From assembly GCA_022496185.1 (NCBI GenBank), contig WTXG01000076.1, forward strand, positions 93,947-157,946: a stretch of DNA of 64,000 nucleotides. Reading direction: 5' to 3'. This document shows positions 36,905 to 49,656 of the stretch, piece after piece. Within the stretch, counting starts at the first letter, position 1, and each line of letters begins with the position of its first letter. A program made the translations under genes and the position numbers. This stretch comes from Multifurca ochricompacta (taxonomy: Eukaryota; Basidiomycota; Agaricomycetes; Russulales; Russulaceae). The notes beneath the pieces are model-generated. The model did not search any database, had not been told where the DNA came from, and saw only the letters and a list, made by a program, of their open reading frames with translations.

Positions 36905-38947
36905 ATGCACATCCATAGGCACTCTCGTGGGTCGCTTGTCACAACATATGCTCATAAAAAGAGCAGAACTGGGGTCTTTCATACTTCATCTCCGATCAGG
37001 GCTACAGATAATGAAGACTTGACTCTGACAGAAATGACTCGGCGCATGAAGAAACGTGCTCGACAATCCATAAGCAGTCCGTACTCCGCTCATGATAATG
37101 ACTTAGTCGACTCTCAAAAGGGGTTTAAGCGCCCTAAGAGTACTCATACTGTTGCTCCTACGCTTTCTTCTGACTCGGCGAATATATGCTCTTCATCAAT
37201 TTTCCCGCTAGATCCTCTGGTTTCTCTCAACGATGGGACTAACAACCTTCAATATCAGACTCCGTTTAACTTATCACCTGTTGGCTCACCGGCTGTTTTT
37301 GATCCTATGTCTCCTGTTCCTCCTGCTCGTCGCCAGCTCTCTCACACTGGCTCCCGTAATCTCAAAGAAAATAAAAATGTCAAGCGCCTTGCTTCTCCTT
37401 TTCATAGTCGTTCTGCCTCCAAAGCTTGCTCCAGGTCTGGTTCACCGAAAAGAAAAATTAAAAAGCCTCCATTCTATATCAAATCCCGCACCCGCTCAGA
37501 GGCGAACGCTCATCCAACTGAAAATGCCTCCGATGACGTACGATTTCCTGTTAGCGGATCTCTTCCTACGCTCCAGTCTATGAAGTCTGTGGCTTGTGAT
37601 ACTCAGCTTGTCAACAGCTCCCCCACCTATATACTGGATAATCTCTCAGGGCAGGATTGGCTCAAACCCGCGAAGGCACTTTCTCATAGCACTTTTCTTG
37701 AGGATTATGTACCTCCTGGAACGCCTTTCCAGGAATGGGATCATTCATGTGAAGCTCTGCTGGGTGGATTCCCGCTGCAAGCATCGACGCCCATCAACAT
37801 CAAGGATCCAGTGCGAATGCATGTGCACTCTAAGGATGCATCCAGTGCACCCAACTCCCCCAATCATGCCTATGCTTTGAGAGATCCTGATGACACGATA
37901 TACTCATACGAGGCGGGCAGCTTCGAATCTGGTGGACGCCCGCGGCGGCACTTCAACGGCGATAGCATCTTCAGTTCTTTTGACGCCTCTCCAACGCTTT
38001 CTTCTATCTTACTGAAGCCAGAAAGCATGCTGCAGGGCGATTCCCAGTCGAAAACCGACGTTTGTGCCTTGAATTCTGTACGAACAGTTACGAATTTGAC
38101 TGGCATGCTTGGCAACCTTGGTATTGGTGGTATGTCGTCGCTTGGTATTTGTTCAAGTTCTCAGTCGCTTCTCATGGCCGATCCCTCTTATCTCCCGACT
38201 GTTCATTGATCTCCTCTCTGTGGAACCACAGAAACTTACATTCCGCTTCCAACAGGGGTAAAGAACGGTTCTCCAAACCTTGTCCAACGCTCTCGTTCTC
38301 TTGACAGTGCACCCAACACAGTCGTACCTGGTCCGCCGCCCGACAGTCGCCAAGAAGTGGGCAGGAAACGGGACCGAGCAAGTACCATCCGCGCATCTGA
38401 TTATATAGCCAAATCGGCGATCATGGCCTCTTGCAGTGGGGAGACGTCTGCGGTCGTTGCACCTTTGACCACGCGGACGCGATCCGGTACTATTCGCCCC
38501 GCGCGTCCTCCCGCGCCTTCTTCAACTAGCGGCCTTCCCACGGCCGATGCTCAAGCATGTGCAGGCCAAACCCGAAGCAGTCCCGGGAGTGATCCCCTAG
38601 TTCTCGCGGATACTGACGACATATTAATCGGTTCCCCCAAATCACTTCGGGAAAAACCAACGCAAATGGTGTGCCCCTTAGTGGAAGATATGGAGGTCGA
38701 CGTGCATAATGACGAGAGTGACGATGAGCTGCTTCTGACCGCAAGGGTTGGAATTGGGATGGGAGATGGGACTAAGATAGCCCACCTTGACTCTCTATGT
38801 GACTGTTTACTTGTACTTGATGGACCTTTCGACTGTTTTACCGCTTCTCATGGACTTCCGTTTATATCACGTAACTTCACCAGTTTAAGTGTCGTTCTCG
38901 TTCTCGTACACGCCGCCCACTCGCAACACAACTTGGTTGTTTGTTAA
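36905..38947 (+). CDS. Ser/Pro-rich nuclear-type protein with KEN motif, function unknown
   Basis: Start chosen at the ATG 36905 (MHIHRHSRGSLVTTYAHKKS); the frame is open upstream to 36719 but that part looks like leader. One intron (38130-38231) joins LGNLGIG to ETYIPLPTGVKNGSPNLVQR. The product is largely disordered, Ser/Pro-rich with basic patches (RRMKKRARQS, SPKRKIKKPP) that could be nuclear signals. It has the sequence NLKENKNVKR, a KEN box, and RRQL/RAxx-like minimal destruction boxes nearby. Middle segments LEDYVPPGTPFQEWDHSCEA and the acidic end EDMEVDVHNDESDDELLLTA are more conserved-looking. These traits fit a cell-cycle-regulated APC/C substrate, but no family was recognised. The 3' end may be altered by a further intron after 38740. 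Confidence 0.6.
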
Positions 38948-39055
38948 TAAGATGAACGCATAGATAAGCCAATTATATGTCGCCGCTCCGCTCTGTACTA
39001 CCACGTGAACGTATTTACCCCTTCTCGTTCTCGATTTATCACCATCGTCCACTTG

Positions 39056-41756
39056 ATGGCCGACAACCCGATTCCCCAGGACTCTCAGCGACCGTTCTCA
39101 CTTATGTACCCCTCGACCTTGTCCTCAAAACAGCGCCGCACGATTTATGAGGGACAAGTGCGCGCTTTTTTGGATGCTTCTGAAATCGTGGAAATGGACG
39201 AAGACACTTTGGATGATATCCTCGATAGCTTTGGTGGGTTCGACGAAGAAGTTTGTGACGATGATGAGGTCACAGGCGAGCAAGACCTCATCCCTGTACG
39301 AAAATTGGACAGGGACGCTGCGGGAAATATTCAACTTCATTTACCTTATGGTTTCTACGTTTTCTTTGGTCCACAAGGTGTGGCTGTTTGGATAGGAGGG
39401 GTGGTAGCTAATTGACTACGGACAACAACAATACTAATTATGTCGTGGTGAATGCTCTCGTGCCTTTTTTTTCAGAGAACATGATACCTCGTTGGACGAA
39501 ACAACAAGTCAAAGGGATGAGTACTCATCTCAAACAGCGAGGAAAGCTCTTTTCCATACAGCTTTTTTTTTTTGTTTCGCAGGCGAGCGCTAACACCGAC
39601 TCGGACCATGTGCAGGGCTATCGTCATTTCTAAAGGAATACGTAATTACCCGCGCTATTCCTATTCGCGAATTGCTTTGTGCCTTTGACATTCACCTGGT
39701 AAGAGGAAGTATTGATCTGGCGACGCGTTCATTCATTTAACTGCTCATGTAAAAACAGTGCGAGGAATTGCAGAAGAAGAAGCCTAGAACCTTGGTATAT
39801 TTTCTTCAGGTCGTTCTTTCGGGAGAGTGAGCAGCCCTCAACACATGTTTTGGTGTCCCTGACGTCCAGGGTTAGACTGCAGTTGCGCGAGCGATTATCT
39901 CAGTATAGCACCGTTCAGGATGCCGTCAATCTTATCGCTTCCTCACGTCGCATCATCATCTTAACGGGTGCTGGTATCAGTAAGCATGAACACACACAAT
40001 ATAGAAAAACGGACTCTGACCCAGGAGGTCACTTGGTACAAGGCGTGTCGTGTGGAATCCCTGACTTTCGCTCGCGCAACGGTCTCTACGCATCGCTGAA
40101 GGAAAAGGGGGAGTATGACCTAGATGATCCCAGCAAATGTTGGTCCCTTTTTCTTTTTTCTTTTTTTGAACATCGCGTTCACGTGTGGTGTTGACTTTTG
40201 GTCACGAACCAGGTTTGATATACAGTACTTCAAGGAGAACCCATCCGGTGAGTAAGCGAACAATATTTCCCCGTCTTTCCCCGGCTTTTTTTTTTTTCTG
40301 AAGCTTGCTTTTTTGGATATGTAGTATTCTAGTGCGTGAGAGTTGTTTCTTTGCACTATGTCGTACCTGATGGCGGAATGATTCCTCGTCAAGCTCTTTT
40401 GCAAGACAGATATACCCGTCGAACTTCACACCGTCGCCATGCCACCGATTCATCAAACTCATTGAGAATAATGGACAAGTGAGCGTTATTTTTTAACATA
40501 TGTCCCCTCATAGATACTCACGCTTGCAGCTTCTCCGCGTGAGTGGTGATGGCCGTCTGAATGGCCTGATCTTCCTGATCTTTTATCTCGTACCTCGTTC
40601 ACCCCCCACCCGCACAGAACTACACCCAAAACATCGACACACTTGAAACCGTCGTGGGCGTGCGAAATGTCCTACAGTGTCATGGGTCTTTTGCGACAGC
40701 GTCTTGCTTGGACTGCCGCATCCGCGTGCCGGGTAACGTTATCGAGCAAGAAATCATGCAAGGAGAGGTACCTTTATGCAAGACTTGTAGTGATTCGGAA
40801 AGCCGGTCAAAACCCCCGCCAACAGCAGACGCAAACGCGGCAAACCGCTGGATAATGAAGACGAAGAGGATGAGCCTCTGTTTCCGCCGTGGATAATGAA
40901 GGTTGTTGTTTTTTATTCTTATCACCTTCCTTGTCTCCGAACTCTGACAAAACGGCGCCGCAGCCCGATATCACCTTCTTCGGTGAAAAGCTGACCGATA
41001 ATTTCGAAGACTCGTTAGAAAAAGACAGGGCACAAGCTGATCTCTTACTCATTATAGGCACATCATTGAAAGTTGCTCCGGTATCTGATATCATCAGTAG
41101 GTCCTACCTGCGAGTCAGGCAAAAAGTTCCAAGTCTGATGGGTATCGTTACCAGCGCACATGCCTCATTCCGTGCCCCAAGTACGAGAAATTTATATCTG
41201 TACTGTACTATCAATGTTCCTCAATCTTATCTTCCTCCCCATGTTAGATCCTGATCAACAAAACGCCGGTGGCGCATATCAATCCCGATGTCTCTTCCCC
41301 ACCCCTTTCTATTCCGTTGAACCTTTGTCTCATTGAAAATTGGCTAGATTATTCTCCTGGGAGATGCGGACCGTATCATTGAACACCTCTGTACGGAACT
41401 CGGGTGGACTCTACCACCTGCGAAAGCCGGGCAATATCTGAGTGGACAAATCCCAACATTGGTGAAGCGCCAATCACAAGAGCTCGCGGGCCCTGCTCCC
41501 AAACGAGTAGAAGATAGGTATGTTGCCCCTCCCCCCCCTCTAGGTTGACCAAAGACGTGACCAATAATAATATCTCTTCAGCCATGTTTGGCTTTTCGAG
41601 GGCGCCGAGGGTGGGAAATGGCTTTCTGATCTCGAGGCGACAAAGGCGCGGGACGCTGAGACATCTGAACCCCCTCTCAACACGACATCCCCTCCTCCGA
41701 CACCAGTGACACCAGCGGACGCCCCACGCGATGCGAAGAGGGCGCGTGTGCTATGA
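39056..41756 (+). CDS. SIR2: Sir2/SIRT1-class NAD-dependent protein deacetylase
   Basis: Removes acyl groups from histones and other lysines using NAD. Start ATG 39056 (MADNPIPQDSQRPFSLMYPS). N-terminal extension has FLKEYVITRAIPIRELLCAF and QYSTVQDAVNLIASSRRIII, as in class I sirtuins. Catalytic core: LTGAGIS, split by an intron from VSCGIPDFRSRNGLYASLKE; YTQNIDTLE; catalytic His in NVLQCHGSF; zinc Cys pairs CLDC and CKTC; ITFFGEKL; LLLIIGTSLKVAPVSDII. C-terminal segment ends PPTPVTPADAPRDAKRARVL at 41756. Many introns, some with poly-T. After the second Cys pair the frame reaches DEEDEPLFPPWIMK only if one C is added to the run 40813-40817. Confidence 0.9.
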
Positions 41757-41811
41757 TGTCACCCCCCATTTCTCGTTGGGGGTATGGGTACGCGTACCCA
41801 TCTATCTAAGC

Positions 41812-43813
41812 TCACCGACGTAGTCGTAAACGGAACGCATTTTTGGATACACGTGACTGCGGGTCGAGGTAGTCCTCGTAAAATCCGACGATGAACTCTT
41901 CCGCTTTGAAACCGAAGCGATTGTAGAGAAGCTTATTTTTTTTTTTTTTTGGTTTTTGTAATTGATCAAGGTCAGTGACCCTCAAGTGTGCGCCGTTGGG
42001 GAAGGGGATAGATAGAACATTCACACATACCATCGCTGGATTGTTCACCGATACATGAAGAGTGATATCTTTGTTCGGATTTCGGTTTATGAGGTGAAAA
42101 AGCATGGCACTAGAAGTCGATTTCCTGGTCAATGAATCTCAATCGAGACCGACGCATGGCGAAAATCTTACGTCGCAATCTGCGCATTCTCCCAGCCAGC
42201 GCGGACGGCGAGATAGGTGATGTAAGTTTCGGTGGGCGAGCTGAGGATAGCGCATCCTACTACGAGACGTTTGTACATCGCAACGATCGTCGCCTGCTCA
42301 GGCCCATGCTGCAACGAGTCGCCAACTACAGAGGGGTAGGAGATGTGATACGATGTCTGGTCAGACTATCATACCCCCTAATTCATTAATGGAGAGAGGA
42401 CAAGACGCGAAAACGAACCATCGATCCCAGACCAAAATGAGCGATGCAATATGTCGTGAACTTGCGGTAGGTGTTCACTCGTCAACGTCACGAATGTGAT
42501 GGGTGCGACGGTTTCCAAAACCACATCCCTGCCTGTTAGCAACGCATCTTTTGGAGGACTTTTTTTTTGGGGGGGGGAGGGGGTTGATTTTCTTTTCAGA
42601 CAACGCCAAGGAGATATGACATACAATTTCAACGCATAATGTGCACGAATGTCCTCCATGAGATCCATCCAAGGGGATCTCGCTTCCCAATCGACAGCAA
42701 CTACCACGTGCTCTCCCCCGAATGAGGAGCGGCGAAACCGGTTAAGCGGGACAGGAATGAGCTTTTGTAGGGCGTCGTCTTTATATCGTAGAGAGCGCGA
42801 AGCACCTCGTGGTCCGGCGTGGATGCTGTTTTTTGGGGGGCGGGGGGCAACGCTGTGAGCGTGGCTGGACTTGAGGGACGAAGGAGCGGTTGGGACAAGC
42901 CTTGGGTACGCCGATGCTGAAATTTAAAAAAATATTTAACACCAGAAACCCAAAAAAAAAATAGAGAGAGAAGTAGAAATAGAATGGAGGGGGGGGGAGA
43001 AGGCGACACACGTACGCGTTGCAGCTTCAGCTTTCGCAATATGATGGCCTCGGAGACACTCAATCCACATTGACCTTGTGATCTCGTCTCGAGAGTTCCG
43101 ATAAGACTCGCCTCGTCGAAAGGGGAGAGCGACGAATATTGCCCTCCCTCAAGTTGTACTGATGGTCCCTCAAATATTTAAGAAACGCCAGGAAAAAGAA
43201 AGAAGAAGACGAAAGAAAAAAAGGTAAAGCCCATCGGACTCACAAAGGTCATTTCCATTTCCTCTCCCCTCCCTCCTCCTTCTCCTCCATGACGCTCATC
43301 CTTTAAAGCGTCCCTGATTCGAGCATATTGCGTGAGTGTCGATCCCGCAATCGTTTCAAAAGAGACATCCTCCGCCTCCACCGGTGCATGTTCAGATGCG
43401 AGGAAATCGATAAGGGGTTGTAAGGAGAGAGGGGTCGGAGTGAGAGTGGGGACGACGTTGGATGAATGTGAACTTCCACTTCCCGATGTCGTTGTGTAGC
43501 CCAGAATGGGCGGGCGGTCTTCTTCTTCCTCTTCTTTTTCTTCATCGTCGTCGTGGTCATCCTTTTTTCTTTTTTTCCTTGCAGGCCGACCCCGTCGTTG
43601 TCGTTTCTGATCATTTTCTCTCGTTAAGGGACTGATAGAACGTGCACAAATCGGGGAGGGATTGAGAACGCACCGTCGACTGTTGCTGCTGCTGCTGCGC
43701 CGTTTATCGACAACAAGAATGGCGGTAGCGGCATCACTGATACCGTCATCACTGTCGTCCCAATCCCGGTCTTCTTGAGACTCAGTTTTCTCTGGACCTT
43801 CGAGTGGTGCCAT
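41812..43813 (-). CDS. GNAT acetyltransferase, KAT14/CSRP2BP-like
   Basis: In animals the related protein is a subunit of the ATAC acetyltransferase complex; the fungal role is open. Start MAPLEGPEKTESQEDRDWDD at 43813. The N-terminal third is acidic/basic low complexity (KKRKKDDHDDDEEKEEEEED). Middle exons read LRALYDIKTTPYKSSFLSRL. The GNAT domain fills the C-terminal third: PITFVTLTSEHLPQVHDILH, RSFWSGID, ATYKRLVVGCAILSSP, YITYLAVRAGWENAQIAT, MLFHLINRNPNKDITLHVSV, NNPAMLLYNRFGFKAEEFIV, GFYEDYLDPQSRVSKNAFRL. FWxGID, the VTYKRLVV block and the C-terminal LRLRR closely follow KAT14. Several introns; the acceptor near 42108 leaves QIAT-A as the acetyl-CoA loop, close to Q-x-x-G/A. Confidence 0.8.
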
Positions 43814-44200
43814 ATAGTTGATGGGCTTGTTTACAACTCTGGTATTCAGACAACCGCTTTTTCTTTTCTTTTATGCAGTCACCCGCGGAAGGGGTACTAC
43901 TAAGAGTGAGAGCAATACTTGGCCCCAGCTGGTGCCAGGCCAGTGCCAATGAACAGTGACCAGCGAAAGATGCGGACCGAAGAGCCGACCTTAAGGATAG
44001 GATATGATAACGCTACACCATAGCTATACAACAACAAATAATTAAAAAAAACAAAAGTTCGACTACACAGACACAACCGCATTACAAGCGTCAAGAAGAT
44101 ATGTACTTATCGGGTTGGGCTGTGGGAAGGAGGTATGAAGCTAAGTAAATCAGGCCCTTCGGTTCATTCATTTCATTTCAAAATGTGTGACTCACGGTCA
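43814..44200. other. Intergenic between KAT14-like and CUE2-like genes
   Basis: 387 bp upstream of the KAT14-like start and downstream of the Smr gene stop. No gene seen. Confidence 0.45.
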
Positions 44201-46505
44201 CTACGACGACTCGGGCCAAAGGCGTCCGCGAACGACGATGCCAGCGGGGAACGTCGAAACGTCCCAACCGTCACGAATGAGGGCCTCATAAACGGCCGGT
44301 CCCAATACACCTTTTCCACCAGCGGAATGATTGCCGCGTCCGGTGATGAAGCGCATAGGGTGCACTGCAAATCCCAAAAAAAAAAACAAGTGTTATGAAA
44401 AGAAAGAAAAAAAGGCATTTGGGAAATCGTTCGAAAGATTACCATTAGAAGCACCATGGTCTCTAAGAAACTCTTTAGCAAGATTGATCGCCTGAGTGGA
44501 GGTGGTATAGTGTAGATCGATGGTCGTCACGGATGAAGTTGTCTGTCTGATAGGGGGAGGGAATGGTTCAGCATAAATGAAAAAAAAAAGGGCAGCTAAC
44601 TGACTTTGTCGCTCTAACACGAGCTCTTGCAACGTCCAACGCCGCGTTTTTGACGTCTTCTTGTAAGCGACGCGCCTTCAAGGCAAACCAAAAACCCAAA
44701 CCCACACATTACATATAATGACAAAACAAAATAGGTATTTCAGACGCCCTCACAATAAAGGGAACGGGCTACACAAAAAAAAACGAATAGAAAGAACTCT
44801 GCGCACCTCCTCGACGTGGTACATCGCCACCTCCCTTCCTAAATTTTTCGAGTTGCCCCCTTTCCAAGCCTTGGCCGCCGACAGGGACGCCTCCGCGAGA
44901 CGCGTTTTCAGGTCATCGAGCCGCTGCTGGATAGTCTCTATCTCCTCGTGCGTCTTGCCGTAGCGAACGGGAACAGGAACAGACGCCCCATGGGAATGAG
45001 AATGTGAATTTGGAGACGCGGCTGGTGGTAGTGGTTCCGATAAGGCACAACATTCCATGCGTTTCGTGGTGGCCGTGGCGGCTGAGATTGAGAAGGCGGA
45101 CGTCCAGGTCGAGGACCTAAAAGCGGCTCCGCATGGGAAGCAAATACGGAGGAAGTGGACGTCGCTGTCGCTGCCGTGACGTTCCTAGACACCTCCAGGG
45201 AGTGACGACCGTCTTCATCGTCTTCATTCGGAAGTGACCCCTGATGATGATACGGTGCCGCTACATCATCCTTCACATCGAGGCTACGGATAAGCCACAC
45301 AAGGTCGAGGGCGTCATCTTGCCGTGACCCGACCGCACATAAGCATAAGCGGGCGTCAGAGAATAAGCGCTCGCGCGCCTGCAGTCCTAGTTCGTCGTAC
45401 TCTGGCGAGGCCCGAAGGATGTCTTGTAAACTGAGCAGCGCGGTCATGTCAAGCGCCGAGGCGCCGTTTTCGCTCGAATCATTGATGGCAGTGAGGGCGC
45501 GTCGAACGGCGGTCGCGGGTGACTTGGACTCGGGTGAGTGGAAGAAGGACTTGAAAAAGGACTCGGGATGAGGGGGGAGGAGGGTGGCAAGGTGCGCAGA
45601 TAAGGAGGATACTGTGGTCCAAATATCGACATCGGAGGGCTTTGAGGATATACTAGGAGCACGTGGACCATGCCGAGAAGCATTTTCAGTAGAAGAAGAA
45701 ACGTGCCGATGCTGTCGGATGTCGTTGACCACAACAGTTTTGACTTTGGCTCTCTTCTTCCTCTTTGCACCACCGGCAGCGCGCCCTCCTGAACCAATGT
45801 GGTCCTTATCGAGAGCATTGGTTTCATCGAGTCCACTGTCCGCAAGTTCTCGTAGGTACTCCTGAGTCAGAAGAAGCTGGATGACGCGCTCGATATCGAC
45901 ATCCTCAGTAGACCCTCCCTCATCATGATTGACTTCGGCGATGATGCTCTCCAGACGATTCGACGGTATTCCAGGAAAAGCAGTCTGTAAGAAGCCAAGA
46001 GGGGATGAGAAGGAGGCGGTGCTGGAAGAAGTGGAGGGCGGTGAGGCCAAGGGAGACGTGGCATCGGTCGCGGTAGAACGCTCGGAATAGGTCTCAGAAT
46101 GTCCCTCGATGACGATGCTGCCGCTGAGCGAGCTGCCATCAACGTGGACGCTGCCCGATACGGAAAGGGATTCATTGATGAGTTGCTCGTCTTGATTCGC
46201 GCCGGCGGCGAGTTCGGCAAGGGTTTCACTGAGTTGGCGAAGTTGCCGTTGTGTTGGCGTTCCAGAATTAAATTCAGATAGGAAGGCTGCGATGAGTGAG
46301 CTGTCCAACGAGGGAAACTCTAGCTGCGCCAGCGGGGGGGAGAGGGGGAAAGGGAAAGGGAAAGGAAAGGAGAGGGGATTGAGGATTGAGGGAGGGTAAA
46401 AGTGCCATCATAATGAAGTGTGTTCTATAAGGCGAAGACGAAAACACGAAAACAAAAAAAAAGAGGCTATACCTGTAATTGTTCCAACAATGATACTTTA
46501 GCCAT
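44201..46505 (-). CDS. CUE2: CUE/DUF1771/Smr-domain endonuclease, Cue2-like
   Basis: Cue2-type proteins cleave mRNA in the A site of collided ribosomes (no-go decay). The first exon MAKVSLLEQLQ (46473-46505) splices to LEFPSLDSSLIAAFLSEFNS. A CUE-like ubiquitin-binding module is at LQTAFPGIPSNRLESIIAEV, VIQLLLTQEYL. A long spacer carries a basic patch (GGAKRKKRAKVKT). DUF1771 spans YGKTHEEIETIQQRLDDLKT to ARRLQEDVKNAALDVARARV. The C-terminal Smr domain has IDLHYTTSTQAINLAKEFLR and, after an intron, RFITGRGNHSAGGKGVLGPA, VYEALIRDGWDV, i.e. both the DLH and the TGxGxHS signatures. Complete, ending at the TAG at 44201. Upstream lies a short telomere-like motif. Confidence 0.87.
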
Positions 46506-47091
46506 GTGAAGTCTTTTGGGTACTTCAGAGCTTCAGAGCGGAGCGTGGTGAACACAAGCAAGCAAGTAAGTAAGTAAGTAAGAAGTGTGTCACGCATCGT
46601 CCAAAGGCTTCGACGATAATGATCACTCCTCAAAAGTTACATCCGTCTCGTTCACCCCGAAAACATCATTTATTTATTGATATATTAATAGGTGTTGAAC
46701 AAGTTGCGATATCGCTTACAGAGAGCGGCAGTGGCACCGATATTTATTTTATTTTTTGCACTAGATGCAAACACCACGCGACTGAACAGCTAGTCACAGT
46801 TACACTTAATTTTCATTTACATTTCCCCTATCAATCCCTTTTAAAAAGCCCTTCAAAACGCATTTTTAAAGATGGAAGAAAGATGGAAGATGGTATACTT
46901 TTCTTTTCCAATTGCTTGCCGATGGTAGGTCGGTTTAGGGTTAGGGTTTGGGCACCCATGTGGCGCCGCAGCAACAGCCAGCCACGCACTCACTCCTTCT
47001 ATCCTCCCTAATCCTAATAATTTAATATCATAACACATCTACATCTCTACAAGTGCCAACTGGCCACGTCGGATAGGGTAACTTCATCAAA
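46506..47091. promoter_or_regulatory. Divergent promoter region, CUE2-like and UPF0357 genes
   Basis: 586 bp between divergent starts. Holds GTAA repeats at 46564-46580 and a two-unit TTAGGG motif at 46934-46949. AT-rich elsewhere. Confidence 0.5.
46934..46949 (+). promoter_or_regulatory. Telomere-repeat-like motif (telobox)
   Basis: The sequence TTTAGGGTTAGGGTTT contains two TTAGGG units, the basidiomycete telomere repeat. In fungi such boxes can bind Tbf1/Taz1-like Myb factors in promoters. It lies 143 bp upstream of the UPF0357 start. It is too short to be a telomere scar with certainty. Confidence 0.45.
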
Positions 47092-47675
47092 ATGTTGTTT
47101 TACGTCTCTATTTTCGCCTTTGTTGCCCTATTACTCTTGTGTACGTTCCCACAACGCTCACCCTCCCTATATGAACCCCCCTCTAACTAACTTTCCCCGC
47201 ACACAGTATTGTATCGTTATCGAACCTACCTCCCAGTTAGTGAGCGCCTACGTGCGATCATTTCTCTTCATCCCTCTAGGAACTACGCCCCACTTTCGAC
47301 CTTCGCGGACCAAGCCGCGGCCGGGGTGACGAGTTCGACGTTCGATATCGAGGCAGACAACATCTTCCAAGGAGACGCCAGAGTCGGACTCGACGAACAG
47401 GGGACTCGGGAGGTCATGGAAATTATGAGAAGGGAAAACGTCAAGTACGACCCACCTTCATACTCCGCGTTTATTTCAGTTTCATTCCTAACCCCATCTC
47501 CCCCCCTTAAAGTTTTGATCAAGCTAGACTCATTCGACATCATCGCCATTTGGCAGCGAATGGCATAGACCCTTCAGGTTCGTTTGTTTTCTTCTCTAGT
47601 CATGTATTTTACTTGATGCACAGCTCTTCCCCGCTAGGCATGCCACTCGATGCAAAGGCAGTCACACGTCTCTGA
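47092..47675 (+). CDS. UPF0357-family small membrane protein
   Basis: Unknown function; relatives occur across fungi, including yeast YCL012C. Start MLFYVSIFAFVALLLLL at 47092 is a hydrophobic signal/anchor. After an intron the second exon has YRYRTYLPVSERLRAIISLH, RNYAPLSTFADQAAAGVTSS, NIFQGDARVGLDEQGTREVM and EIMRRENV. A third gives FDQARLIRHHRHLAANGIDP, and a short last exon MPLDAKAVTRL ends at the TGA 47673-47675. The RxGLDE and NGI(D/A)P(S/D)G-x-PLD(A/P)KAV blocks are the family signature. Four exons with introns near 47139-47206, 47440-47510 and 47578-47638. About 125 residues, normal for the family. Confidence 0.85.
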
Positions 47676-49365
47676 TGACGACATTCCACCACCCCCTTTA
47701 CTTTTGTACCAACACCTTGTTCTGTTTCTACCATATCATTTAGCACGTCCTCACTGGATCCATCTCTTTTTTTACCGACCTATTTTGTGTGCACTCGCTG
47801 TCGCTCGCTCCTCTCTTATCGGCTTCTGGTGGTATTTTGAAAACGCTCTGTGTGATCGCCTTTTTTTATCATTTCCCCGCTGCGGACTTGTGATGACTGG
47901 GCAATCTGCCAACGCTAATATATTGTTTTTATCAGATAGACAATTATCGATCGAGTGACCGAGAACGATAACCTCATTTCATTCCTTAAGTAGGCCTTAG
48001 GGAGGAGGGGGGTTGGTTCGTAAATTGTTTTTTGAAATCGAGTTAATTACGCGCTTCGGGGTGGTCCGCGCTGGTTGCGAGAATCAAGCGGTCAATCCAG
48101 CCGGTATTTCCGCGGTCCAAACTTTTTCAAGTCGTCATTGTTTGACATTACGAGAATCCCCTGCGGTACACACTTGGCTTTCCTGGCGCAGCATCACTTT
48201 CCAATGGCAACTCTCGCAGCTTCAAGGGATCTGATAACAAGTTACACAGAAAGTATGGGTTTCGAAATCAAGGAGTCCTAAGGTATTTGAGGGGTGCCGT
48301 ATGAAATTACCACATACGAAGTGGTGAGTCTGGATTGATCGATGGATTGGAACTCGCACACCCTCCATTGAACTTTCACCCCCGTAGAATGCGGACTATT
48401 GCATAAGGCCGTCATCCTCCCATCTCGGCGGCCTATCTAGGGTGTGCCTTCCCATGTCTATACTTCCTGGCCATCACATAAAAGGTATAGCTCGATGACA
48501 CCCATTCGGTATGTATCACTGGGGGTCATTAGCACCATCTAGTACTTCATCCATGAAAACCAAAACATACATACCTTCCAAACGGAACGGAAAGGAGTCA
48601 TTTGGTGATGCGTTATGTGTTGTATATTCTCCCTCTTCTTTTTTTTTCTGTTTGTCCAACCAAGGTGCGACGTGCCGCCGTCGGCCTTCCTCATGAATAG
48701 GGGGCATGTCGTTATGACTATTAATGTAATATTTTTGGAGCACGGCAGGGGGGTGGGGGGCGGCAGCCGAAATTAGTGAAATCAATCGGGGAGTGTTGCT
48801 CTCTATATAACCGTGTCGACAACGACAATAGGACTTTGGATAACTCAAATCCATATACATCTCAGCGGGTTTACCCACTTTGTATTTTTTCCTTGCACAC
48901 AGAAGAAGCCCATTCTTGAAGGCCTTTTCTTCTAGTGTTTAAGGCTTGTGACATTTTCCCTCTAGCCTAGCTTTTTTTTTTTGATTACTCCTCCTGCAGG
49001 TAAAGAATTAATTACTCACTCTACTCCCTAACTAGTCTGGTCCACCGGGTACTTACCCGAATATGGAGACGTATTCCTTCTTTGTGTCCCACACGCAAAT
49101 ACGTCCGGACATCAACTAGCACGACTTGATTAAAATGAATAGCATTACAAATAAAAAGGGAGCGTTATCGAACTTTAAGTAAACCATTATTCCCGTTCCA
49201 ATGCCATGCGTCCGCCTGAATCTACAACAACTAAAATGAGCCCGCCTCTCAAAATATACAAATACCGCCACGTTCAACGGGAACATATTAACCAGGGTTG
49301 ACGTAAACTTTGTGAAATGGTAGAAAACATAGTACTAGTCAGTAGGTTAGGCGAGGTTGACGCAT

Positions 49366-49415
49366 ACTGGATGCATCACGTGATGTACATACAGAGATAA
49401 ACAATATGTAACGCG
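49366..49415 (+). repeat. Left arm of inverted repeat
   Basis: Inverted partner of 49956-50015. Shares the palindromic TCACGTGA core followed by TGTACATACAGAGA and ATATGTAACGCG. Confidence 0.7.
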
Positions 49416-49476
49416 TATAAGCCATCGGAACCCCCAGTCTCCTACCTATCCATCGAATCAACGCAGGTAACAGCCG

Positions 49477-49656
49477 TTACATTAGCTCGTGTGGCTTCTT
49501 TTGAGGGCAGTCACGAGATAAGTGTCCCTTTCGCAAGCAGTAGAAGCACAATCCTTCACGTCTACAGTGTTCTTTATCGTCGTTAGTAACCGTGCGTTGA
49601 ACGTGGTCTCCACGATGATTTACTTCTACATTCCATGTAATGCATAATGTGGGAGA
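49477..49656 (-). mobile_element. Retrotransposon gag zinc-knuckle remnant
   Basis: An open segment of about 59 codons ends in a perfect CCHC knuckle, CFYCLRKGHLSRDC (C-x2-C-x4-H-x4-C), followed by PQKKPHELM and a stop at 49477-49479. This is the nucleocapsid part of an LTR-retrotransposon Gag, or possibly a cellular CCHC protein. No protease, reverse transcriptase or integrase motif was found around it, so it is a fragment. It sits between the arms of an inverted repeat. Confidence 0.6.
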
